A DNA stretch of 47,556 bases from Bacteroidia bacterium (GTDB lineage: Bacteria; Bacteroidota; Bacteroidia; B-17B0; Aurantibacillaceae), in contig JALHPG010000016.1 of NCBI GenBank assembly GCA_022842625.1, forward strand, positions 1 to 47,556, given 5' to 3'. Under the pieces are notes generated by a model. The model did not search any database, was not told the origin of the DNA, and saw only the letters and a list, made by a program, of their open reading frames with translations. The translations under genes and the position numbers were made by a program. Positions 26,724 to 33,910 of the stretch are shown here, piece by piece (within the stretch, counting starts at the first letter, position 1; each line of letters begins with the position of its first letter).

Positions 26724-29700
26724 ATGAGAAAATTTTTAAAATACCGTTTTCTGATTTTTATTCTACTCGTCACCCTGAGCGGAGTCGAAGGGCGTCTTTA
26801 TTCACAAAATGTAGACTCCCTAAAACTTGCGCTAAAAAATGCAAAGCATGACACAACCCGTTGTAATGTTTTGTCTATGCTTGTTGCAACGGCAAGTGTT
26901 GAAGAATGGCCTAAATTTAATGAACAGCTACTAAATCTATGTGAAAGTAAAATAAAGTTAACTCAAAGATCTAGTTCAGAAAATAAAGTTTATTTAGTGC
27001 GTTATGCCGAAGCGTTAAATACCATTGGGGTTATTTATGCCGATAAAGGAGACTTCCCAAAAGGATTAGAGTGCAATTTCAAGAGTTTAAAAATTTGGGA
27101 AGAGCTAGGAAATAAAATAGGAATAGCCAAATCCATGCTTAACATTGCAACTATTTACTATAATCAAGGAGATATTCCTGAAGCATTAGAGTATCATTTC
27201 AAGAGTTTAAAAATAAAAGAAGAAGTTGGGAGTAAAAAGGACATAGCAAAATCATTAAATAACATTGCTGTAATTTATGATAACCAAGGAGACATATCCA
27301 AAGCATTAGAGTATCATAGTAAAAGTTTAAAATTAAGAGAAGAGATAGGTGATAATAGTGGAATAGCCTTATCTCTTAACAATATTGGATTTATATACAA
27401 TAATCAGGGAGATGTATCTAAAGCTTTAGAGTATTTTAAGGAAAGTTTAAAAATTCAGGAAAAAAACGGAATTAAAATGGGAATTGCCATTTCACTTAAC
27501 AACATTGGGGTAATTTACAAAAATCATGGCGAGTATACCAAAGCTCTGGAATACCTTTTAAAGAGTTTAAAAATTGGCGAAGAGATAGGTGATAAAATAG
27601 GAGTAGCATCTTCACTTAAAAATATTGGGATAATTTACGAGAATCAAGGAGATATTCAAAAAGCTATGGGATACTATAGCAGGAGTCTAAAAATTGGAGA
27701 AGAGATAGGTTACAAACGGGGTGTAGCTGTTTCTTTATGCAGCATCGGTTATCTTTATTATAAACTAGGTAATTTAAAAGAAGGACTCGCTTATACAACT
27801 AGAGCGTTAAATACTTCTAAAGAATTAGGTTATCCTGAAAATATTAGAAGCTCAGCCGCCACGCTAAAACAAATCTATCAAAAGCAAAACAAATTCACAG
27901 AGGCTTTTGAAATGTATGAGTTAGAAATTAAAATGCGCGACAGTATTAATAATCAAGAAACTCAAAAAGCCGCTATTAAAAAACAAATGCAATACACTTA
28001 CGAGAAAAAAGAATTAGAAACTAAAGCAGAGCAAGATAAAAAAGATGCCATTGCTAAGGCGGAATTAAAACAAAAAGAAAACGAGCGTAATTATTTTATT
28101 GCAGGCTTTGGTTTAGTATTAGTATTGGCATTATTTATTTTACGTGGCTATAAACAAAAACAAAAAGCAAACGCAATTATTTTACAACAAAAACATTTGG
28201 TAGATGAAAAACAAAAAGAAATTCTCGATTCCATTCATTACGCTAAACGTATACAAACTGCTTTATTACCAAACGAAAAGTATATTGATAAAAGCCTCAA
28301 TCAACTTAATAAGAAGATTTTGTCTTTCATCTTGTGTCTTTTTTCTTTTGTCTCTTTTTCGCAAAATATAGACTCTTTAAAACTTGCTCTTAAAAATGCC
28401 AAGCATGATACAACGAGGTGCATTTTGCATAATACTTTAGGTGAAGTTATGTTTTATGATAATATGGATTCCTCGGTAGTATATTGGAATAAAGCTATAG
28501 AAATTGCAGAAAGGCATTTGAAATCAGGTTCCGATTCTAAAGTGGTTTTAAAAACAATTAAGACTTACTATTCTGTAGCTTTAAATAATCTGGGAGTTTT
28601 ATATCAGGGCAATGGTGATTTTAAAAAGGCCTTGGATTATAATCAAAGGAGTTTAAAGGTATGCACAGAGCTGGGAGATAAATTGGGTATGGCTTATGCA
28701 ATAAATAATATTGGGAGTCTTTACCAGGATAAAGGTGATGTGGAGAATGCAATTACTTACTCGCAAAAAGCTTATAAATTATATGAAGAACTTGGCGATA
28801 AAGAAGGTATGTCCATTACATTGGGTAATATAGGGAGCCTTTATATTAAGCAAGGCGATATTCTTATGGCATTGGAAATTAATCACCGCAGCTTAAAAAT
28901 TTGTGAAGAGCTGGGTGATAAATTAAGTATGTCCTATGCTCTGAATAATCTGGGCTCTATTCAGCTAATGCAGGGTAATTTAGATAAGTCTTTAGAATAT
29001 TTGCAGAGAAGTTTAAAACTTCGCGAAGAACTTGGCGATAAAAAGGGGATTGCTTCCTCTTTTCACAATATAGCTGAGATTTATAATAGAGAAGGAAGAA
29101 TACCTAAGGCTATAGAATTTCATCAGAAAAGTTTAAAAATTCGGGAAGAAATTGGAGATAAATTGGGTATGACAACAAGCTTAACAAATTTAGGGATAAT
29201 GTATGGTTTTCTGGACGACAATAAGAAGGCATTAGCGTATTTGTATCAGAGCTTGAAAATTTGTGAAGAAGTTGGAATTAAAGACGGCGTGGGTTCGGCA
29301 TCAAATCTTGTTGCAAAATATTTGACAAAAGAAGGTAACATACAAAAAGCCTTGCCGTACGCATTTAAAGGCTTTGAAATAGCAAAAGAAGTAGGGTATC
29401 CGGAAAGTATAAAAGCTTCGGCCAATACACTTAAAAACATTTTTCTAAAACAAAACAAATACAAAGAAGCTTTTGAGATGTATGAGTTAGAAATTAAAAT
29501 GCGAGATAGTATTAATAATCAAGAAACTCAAAAAGCTGCCATAAAAAAGCAAATGCAATATACTTACGAGAAAAAAGAATTAGAAACTAAAGCAGAGCAA
29601 GATAAAAAAGATGCCATTGCAAAAGCAGAATTAAACCAAAAAGAAAATGAGCGAAATTATTTTATTGCAGGTTTCGGTTTAGTGTTAATACTTGCCTTGT

Positions 29701-29885
29701 TTATTTTACGTGGCTACAAACAAAAACAAAAGGCTAATGAAATAATTGCAGCTCAAAAACATTTGGTAGATGAAAAACAAAAAGAAATTCTAGATTCAAT
29801 ACATTACGCTAAACGCATACAAACGGCTTTATTACCAAGCGAAAAGTATATTGATAAGAGTTTGAATCAGTTGAATAAAAGCTAA
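26724..29885 (+). CDS. Two TPR units (U10-U11) fused in frame
   Basis: 1053 codons. U10 covers residues 1-532 and U11 residues 533-1053. U10 has the palindromic-element signal peptide and EW-type N-cap (SVEEWPKFNEQL), with six good and two degenerate TPRs. The junction at about 28311-28370 (NKKILSFILCLFSFVSFSQN) is a slightly diverged form of the internal signal peptides in the larger fusion. U11 has a different N-cap (RCILHNTLGEVMFYDNMDSSVVYW) and the most TPRs of the array (seven good and two degenerate). Both have the constant helix and tail block. It starts 0 bp after the U9 stop and ends 2 bp before the SRAP gene. The reading as a polyprotein or as two start sites is the same question as for U2-U6. 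Confidence 0.88.
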   Translation: MRKFLKYRFLIFILLVTLSGVEGRLYSQNVDSLKLALKNAKHDTTRCNVLSMLVATASVEEWPKFNEQLLNLCESKIKLTQRSSSENKVYLVRYAEALNTIGVIYADKGDFPKGLECNFKSLKIWEELGNKIGIAKSMLNIATIYYNQGDIPEALEYHFKSLKIKEEVGSKKDIAKSLNNIAVIYDNQGDISKALEYHSKSLKLREEIGDNSGIALSLNNIGFIYNNQGDVSKALEYFKESLKIQEKNGIKMGIAISLNNIGVIYKNHGEYTKALEYLLKSLKIGEEIGDKIGVASSLKNIGIIYENQGDIQKAMGYYSRSLKIGEEIGYKRGVAVSLCSIGYLYYKLGNLKEGLAYTTRALNTSKELGYPENIRSSAATLKQIYQKQNKFTEAFEMYELEIKMRDSINNQETQKAAIKKQMQYTYEKKELETKAEQDKKDAIAKAELKQKENERNYFIAGFGLVLVLALFILRGYKQKQKANAIILQQKHLVDEKQKEILDSIHYAKRIQTALLPNEKYIDKSLNQLNKKILSFILCLFSFVSFSQNIDSLKLALKNAKHDTTRCILHNTLGEVMFYDNMDSSVVYWNKAIEIAERHLKSGSDSKVVLKTIKTYYSVALNNLGVLYQGNGDFKKALDYNQRSLKVCTELGDKLGMAYAINNIGSLYQDKGDVENAITYSQKAYKLYEELGDKEGMSITLGNIGSLYIKQGDILMALEINHRSLKICEELGDKLSMSYALNNLGSIQLMQGNLDKSLEYLQRSLKLREELGDKKGIASSFHNIAEIYNREGRIPKAIEFHQKSLKIREEIGDKLGMTTSLTNLGIMYGFLDDNKKALAYLYQSLKICEEVGIKDGVGSASNLVAKYLTKEGNIQKALPYAFKGFEIAKEVGYPESIKASANTLKNIFLKQNKYKEAFEMYELEIKMRDSINNQETQKAAIKKQMQYTYEKKELETKAEQDKKDAIAKAELNQKENERNYFIAGFGLVLILALFILRGYKQKQKANEIIAAQKHLVDEKQKEILDSIHYAKRIQTALLPSEKYIDKSLNQLNKS
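26769..26794 (+). repeat. Palindromic dispersed-repeat-like element inside the U10 signal peptide
   Basis: Third copy of the 26-bp element, identical over its full length to the U8 copy as far as I can read and again in frame as VTLSGVEGR. It lies 46 bp after the ATG, as in U2 and U8. Confidence 0.62.
28320..29885 (+). other. Unit U11 within the second fused ORF, with internal signal peptide
   Basis: About 521 residues. It begins at a TTG (28320) inside the junction, followed by SFILCLFSFVSFSQN as signal-peptide core and cleavage region. Its TPR turns favour EELGDK over the EEIGDK of other units, so its TPR block has a separate history although its last 438 bp match the array. Confidence 0.78.
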
Positions 29886-29887
29886 TC

Positions 29888-30634
29888 ATGTGCAATTACA
29901 CTGCAAATACTACCAATAAAAAAACTTTGATCGAAAAATACAAACGAGAATTAAAACGATCAGATCTAGAACCTAATACCGGATTTTTTTTGAATGGCTT
30001 TAGTTTTCCGAATTTAAATATTATTAAAACCGAAGAGCCTGAACTAATTGATGTTGGAAAATGGGGATTGGTTCCTTCCAAAATAAATACTTCAAAAGCT
30101 GCTAATGAATATGCAGTCTACACCCTTAATGCAAAAAGCGAAACGGTTTTTGAATTGCCGAGTTTTAAAGATGCAATAAGACCAAAAAGATGTTTAATTG
30201 CAGCAAGCGGTTTTTTTGAATGGAGTCATTTAGGAAAAGGAAAATATCTTAGTAAATATCCGCACTATATTTATTTAAAAGATGAGAAAGTTCTTTCGTT
30301 TGGTGGTTTGTATGATACGTGGACAGAAAAAGAAACCGGAAAACAAACTACCACCTTTAGCATCATTACCGTTCCTGCAAATCCTTTAATGGCAAAAATT
30401 CATAATACCAAAGAACGCATGCCTTTAATTTTTACAAGTGAAAATGAAAACAATTGGTTAAACCCAAATTTATCAGATAGTGATATTAAAGAATTAATGC
30501 AGCCGCTAAATGAAAAGTACATGAGTGCACATACCATAAAAAAAATAGATCCTAAACATATCGATCCACTCGATGAAAAATTAATTGCGCCGTTTGAATA
30601 TCCAGAGTTAACAGCAATTAATAAGTTGTTTTGA
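29888..30634 (+). CDS. SRAP-domain protein (YedK/HMCES family)
   Basis: 248 residues. SRAP proteins form a covalent thiazolidine link to abasic sites in single-stranded DNA and protect them. The catalytic set is complete: Cys2 directly after the initiator Met (which must be removed), Asn81 in LNAKSE, Glu111 in SGFFEW, and His172 in KIHNTKERMP. The family's WGLVPS and GLYDTW motifs are also there. The gene begins 2 bp after the last TPR unit, so it may be read from the same transcript; that says nothing certain about a shared role. The convergent tRNA-Phe terminator follows. No LexA-like operator was seen. Confidence 0.95.
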   Translation: MCNYTANTTNKKTLIEKYKRELKRSDLEPNTGFFLNGFSFPNLNIIKTEEPELIDVGKWGLVPSKINTSKAANEYAVYTLNAKSETVFELPSFKDAIRPKRCLIAASGFFEWSHLGKGKYLSKYPHYIYLKDEKVLSFGGLYDTWTEKETGKQTTTFSIITVPANPLMAKIHNTKERMPLIFTSENENNWLNPNLSDSDIKELMQPLNEKYMSAHTIKKIDPKHIDPLDEKLIAPFEYPELTAINKLF

Positions 30635-30661
30635 TCTAAACAGCGCTTAATCCCTAAAAAC

Positions 30662-30688
30662 AAAAAAACCTTCCTAAAAAGGAAGGTT
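30662..30688 (-). terminator. Intrinsic terminator of the tRNA-Phe gene
   Basis: The inverted repeat AACCTTCC (30667-30674) / GGAAGGTT (30681-30688) has a six-base loop. On the minus strand it is followed by a run of seven T (30662-30668 as A on the plus strand, partly shared with the stem). It lies 14 bp past the 3' end of the tRNA. The plus strand has only a broken T run, so use by the SRAP gene is less likely. Confidence 0.82.
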
Positions 30689-30701
30689 CTTGTTCTTTGT
30701 G

Positions 30702-30774
30702 TGGTGCCTCCAGGAATCGAACCAGGGACACAAGGATTTTCAGTCCTTTGCTCTACCGACTGAGCTAAGGCACC
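30702..30774 (-). tRNA. tRNA-Phe (anticodon GAA)
   Basis: The minus strand folds as a standard 73-nt cloverleaf: acceptor GGTGCCT/AGGCACC (all seven paired), D-stem GCTC/GAGC, anticodon stem AAGGA/TCCTT with loop CTGAAAA (anticodon GAA), and T-loop TTCGATT. CCA is not encoded. One oddity is the T-stem CCTGG/CCTGG, which leaves a U-U mismatch at pair 51-63. The rest is normal and I expect it to be functional. Confidence 0.95.
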
Positions 30775-30934
30775 CGGCAAATATCCAGTGGATATTTGAG
30801 CGCGCTAATGGGTTGCTTTTACACTCATCACAAACGCGGGTGCAAAAATACATAAATTATTTAGCCCACAAAATTTTTTCTAAAAAAAACGCAATTAAAA
30901 TTATGCTTTGCATATAAAATCTATCTTTACATGA

Positions 30935-31660
30935 ATGAATTTTGTTGTAGATTTTGGTAATACACGCATTAAAGCGGCCATATTTGATGGTTCAGAACTA
31001 CAACATTCGTATATTTTTAATTCTGTAAACGATTTAACCGAGGCCATAAAACAAATACCTGCTTTTAATAATTGTTTAATAGCCTCAGTTACCAACATGC
31101 ACGAAGAATTTATTAAATGCTTACCTCAAAGTGTAAACACGATCATTTTTTCTGCTAACACACCAATTCCAATAAAAAACTTATATAAAAGCGCAGCCAC
31201 ACTTGGATCAGACCGCATTGCGGCTTCAGTTGGCGCTTACAGTTTTTATCCCAATCAAAATGTATTAACGATCGATGCCGGAACATGCCTTAAATATAAT
31301 TTCGTGAATGAACATAACGAGTATTTAGGTGGAGCCATTTCGCCAGGTTTAACCATGCGCCTAAAGGCAATGAACGAATTTACGCATGCCTTGCCCTTAA
31401 TAGAAATAGATAAAAATTATGCTGATCTGATTGGAACCAATACTAAAGATTCGATGTTAAGCGGGGCTTTAATTGGAGCAGTTGCCGAAGTGGATGGAAT
31501 AATTAGTAATTACCTCTTAAATTATGCTAATTTACAGGTTGTATTAACCGGAGGAGACGCCGATTATTTGGGCAAACAACTTAAAAATCGTTTATTTGCC
31601 AACCAAAACTTGTTGCTTTGCGGCTTAAACACAATTTTAAATTATAACCTTGAAAAATAA
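30935..31660 (+). CDS. coaX: Type III pantothenate kinase
   Basis: CoaX phosphorylates pantothenate as the first step to coenzyme A; it belongs to the ASKHA fold and usually needs a monovalent cation. The 241 residues show the phosphate-1 motif DFGNTRIK (6-13), GSDRIAASVGA (91-101) for pantothenate binding, the DAGT phosphate-2 motif (114-117), YLGGAISPGLTMR and VVLTGGDA. The length is typical. The ATG at 30935 is the first in frame. The stop lies inside the start region of the next gene (11-bp overlap), so the two are probably translated together. A TATCTTTA box just before the ATG would give an almost leaderless mRNA, but this is weak. Confidence 0.96.
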   Translation: MNFVVDFGNTRIKAAIFDGSELQHSYIFNSVNDLTEAIKQIPAFNNCLIASVTNMHEEFIKCLPQSVNTIIFSANTPIPIKNLYKSAATLGSDRIAASVGAYSFYPNQNVLTIDAGTCLKYNFVNEHNEYLGGAISPGLTMRLKAMNEFTHALPLIEIDKNYADLIGTNTKDSMLSGALIGAVAEVDGIISNYLLNYANLQVVLTGGDADYLGKQLKNRLFANQNLLLCGLNTILNYNLEK

Positions 31661-33092
31661 ATATTTCTTATTACTCATCATTTGCACAATTCAGTCCCTT
31701 TTTATTAAGGCACAGAATAATACTGTAAGTCCTTATTCGCGCTACGGTTTAGGTGAGTATAACCCAACAACATTTGCTCACAACGCCGGTATGGGCGGTG
31801 CTTACGTGGCTTTAAAGCCCGATTCGTTAATGCCAATTTTTATTAATGCCGGAAATCCTGCTGCTTATTCATTAATAAAATTAACCTGTTTAGAGGTAGG
31901 TGGTACTTTTACCGATTCTCGTTTTAAAGGTAATAACTCCACCTTGCATAAATGGTCGGCGAATTTTGCTTATGGTGCTCTTGGTTTTCCTATTCGTTCA
32001 AACGGTGGGGCTTGTTTTGGTATAATGCCCTATAGCAGCATGGGTTATGATGCCGAAACTTCCATAGAGACTTCGGGCATCGGTTCAGTTGAATATAAAT
32101 ACAGCGGAAGTGGGGGATTGAATAAAGCCTTTTTAGGTTATGGTCTTATGCCATTTCAGGACAGATTAAGAAAATTCAGAAGAAAAAATCTTTTTGTTCC
32201 CGATTCAATGAAGCATTTAAGCAAAACAGGTTTTAAAATACAAGATTTTGGAAGTAAACTTTTAAGCGATTTTTCTATCGGATTTAATGTAAACTATTTA
32301 TTTGGCTCTTTAGAACAAAGTTCACGAGTAATTTATCCAAGCTCCATTAATTATAATAACACTTATCGTGGGCGCGTATTATCCTTAGGAGATTTTACAG
32401 GTAATTTTGGTGCCCAAACCGCTGTAACAATTGATAGCGTTAGGCAAAAAGGAACAAATAAAAAAAGACATTTAACCGAAAAAATAAAATTTACCTTTGG
32501 CTATTTTATGGCTTTAAACAACACCTTTAAAGTAAATTACGATGCAACAGTTTACAATTATATTTTAAATGGTTTGGGTCAGGAAATAATTCGTGATACT
32601 GTTTTTTCTAATGCCGAGCAAGTTGGTAACATAACCTTGCCATTGGAGCAAGGTTTTGGAATTGGTTTTAAAAAAGGAGAGCGTGTAAATTTTGTAGCCG
32701 ATTTTGCAATTACAAATTGGTCTAAGTTTTATTATTTAGATGAACTTAGCAACTTAAAAGATAATTACAGAATAGCCTGTGGGGTGAATTTTGTTCCTGA
32801 AAAATATGCGGCAGGCAATGGTGCTTTTTTTAAAAAATTAAATTACCGTCTTGGCGCAAGTTATCAAACCGGTTATATTAATCTTAACAACACAGTTGTT
32901 TCTAATTATGCCATTACAGCCGGCGTTGGCTTTCCTGTGGGTTTCGGACGCTTATCATCAATGGTTAACATTAGCGCGCAATACGGGCAAACAGGCACCA
33001 CTAAAAATAATTTAATAAAAGAAAATTATTGGAAAATTAATTTCGGTTTTACTTTCTCCGACCGTTGGTTTCAAAAATTCAGATACGATTAA
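31650..33092 (+). CDS. Outer-membrane protein of the coaX-lptC cluster
   Basis: 480 residues starting at TTG 31650, which overlaps the end of coaX by 11 bp; no ATG fits before the signal peptide KYFLLLIICTIQSLFIKAQ. The mature N-terminus NNTVSPYSRYGLGEY, with GMGGAYVAL and a long series of beta strands to the end, is a pattern I know from Bacteroidota barrel proteins encoded next to coaX and lptC. It may be FadL/OmpP1-like in fold, but I cannot show that. A role in the outer membrane together with LptC is inferred from the gene order. Confidence 0.85.
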   Translation: MKNKYFLLLIICTIQSLFIKAQNNTVSPYSRYGLGEYNPTTFAHNAGMGGAYVALKPDSLMPIFINAGNPAAYSLIKLTCLEVGGTFTDSRFKGNNSTLHKWSANFAYGALGFPIRSNGGACFGIMPYSSMGYDAETSIETSGIGSVEYKYSGSGGLNKAFLGYGLMPFQDRLRKFRRKNLFVPDSMKHLSKTGFKIQDFGSKLLSDFSIGFNVNYLFGSLEQSSRVIYPSSINYNNTYRGRVLSLGDFTGNFGAQTAVTIDSVRQKGTNKKRHLTEKIKFTFGYFMALNNTFKVNYDATVYNYILNGLGQEIIRDTVFSNAEQVGNITLPLEQGFGIGFKKGERVNFVADFAITNWSKFYYLDELSNLKDNYRIACGVNFVPEKYAAGNGAFFKKLNYRLGASYQTGYINLNNTVVSNYAITAGVGFPVGFGRLSSMVNISAQYGQTGTTKNNLIKENYWKINFGFTFSDRWFQKFRYD

Positions 33093-33095
33093 AAC

Positions 33096-33653
33096 GTGTT
33101 TAAAATTAATACGATAATTTTTTTTGCTGCCATTATTCTAATAGTTGGTTCTTGCACAAATGATCTTAAAGATGTAATGGCTTTGCCAAGTAATAAAAAA
33201 AGCCCTTCGCAGGTTGGCGATAGCGTTACTTTATTATATACAGATAGTGCTCAACTTAAAATCGTTTTAAAGGCAAACAGAATGCTTATTTTCACTAAAA
33301 ATGTAAGCGAACCTTTTACTATTTTACCAAAAGGTTTTTTTGTTACCTTTTTTGATAATGACGAAAAAATATCAAGTACCCTAAAAGCCAATTATGGTAT
33401 ACGCTACGATGTTTCACGAAAAATGGAAGCTAAATATGCTGTTGAGGTTGTAAATAAAAATGGTGAAAAATTAGAAACAGAAAAATTGGTTTGGGACGAA
33501 GCAAATAAAACTATTTATACCGATGCGTTTGTGAAAATTACTACCGCCGATCAGGTAATAATGGGTAAGGGCCTAAAGAGTAATCAAGATTTTACAAAGT
33601 ATCAAATTAACGAAATAACAGGAACAATAAATTTAAAGAACAATGAACTCTAA
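33096..33653 (+). CDS. lptC: LPS-export lipoprotein LptC
   Basis: LptC is the bitopic or lipid-anchored periplasmic part of the Lpt bridge and passes LPS from LptB2FG to LptA. The frame opens with GTG at 33096, 3 bp after the previous stop. The first 20 residues are a lipoprotein signal with lipobox IVGSC (Cys20), which is usual for LptC of Bacteroidota. The mature protein has the beta-jellyroll repeats (DSAQLKIVLKANRMLIF, ISSTLKANYGIRY, NGEKLETEKLVWDEANKTIYTDAFVKIT). The end overlaps the next small gene by 11 bp. Confidence 0.92.
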   Translation: MFKINTIIFFAAIILIVGSCTNDLKDVMALPSNKKSPSQVGDSVTLLYTDSAQLKIVLKANRMLIFTKNVSEPFTILPKGFFVTFFDNDEKISSTLKANYGIRYDVSRKMEAKYAVEVVNKNGEKLETEKLVWDEANKTIYTDAFVKITTADQVIMGKGLKSNQDFTKYQINEITGTINLKNNEL

Positions 33654-33882
33654 TTTTCAAAATAAAACGTTTATTTTTTTAGAACGCCTTTGGTTAGTTG
33701 GTGTAATTCTGGCCATTTTACTGGTTGTTTATTTTTTAATTATGAAAGATAACGACAGCGCTCTTTTCTTTTTTGGTTTTTTTATTTTAGCATCTCTTAT
33801 TTATTTAATGCGCAAGCGTCAAAGGGTAAAGCATCAAGCGTTTTTAAAACATAAAGAGGAAGAGCAGAAGAAGACGAAGTAG
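33643..33882 (+). CDS. Small two-helix membrane protein downstream of lptC
   Basis: 79 residues with two hydrophobic helices (about residues 15-33 and 39-55) and a highly basic C-terminal tail (RKRQRVKHQAF...KKTK). The ATG at 33643 overlaps lptC by 11 bp, which indicates translational coupling. The family is not recognised. The position suggests an envelope role, but only by association. Confidence 0.72.
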   Translation: MNSNFQNKTFIFLERLWLVGVILAILLVVYFLIMKDNDSALFFFGFFILASLIYLMRKRQRVKHQAFLKHKEEEQKKTK

Positions 33883-33910
33883 TTATTAGATATTAGTCGA
33901 TAATCATTAG

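Larger units (their letters stand above)
13355..29885 (+). repeat. Tandem array of eleven TPR receptor-like units (U1-U11)
   Basis: The array is eleven head-to-tail units of about 1.3-1.6 kb on one strand, in six ORFs. Unit limits: U1 13355-14815, U2 14816-16204, U3 16205-17512, U4 17513-19069, U5 19070-20500, U6 20501-22054, U7 22069-23535, U8 23535-25121, U9 25122-26723, U10 26724-28319, U11 28320-29885. Each unit ends in a nearly identical block of about 435-441 bp, starting at 14375, 15764, 17072, 18629, 20060, 21611, 23095, 24681, 26283, 27879 and 29448. These blocks encode the last TPR half, the coiled coil, one helix and the tail; they differ by scattered, often silent bases, as far as I can judge by eye. 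The TPR regions between differ strongly in sequence and repeat number (6-9). Nothing mobile was seen at the ends. Confidence 0.95.

Noticed and set aside
13600-29400. CRISPR-like look of regular 120-bp repeats in the TPR regions
   Set aside because: The period is coding, in frame and degenerate at third positions; there are no identical short repeats with unique spacers.
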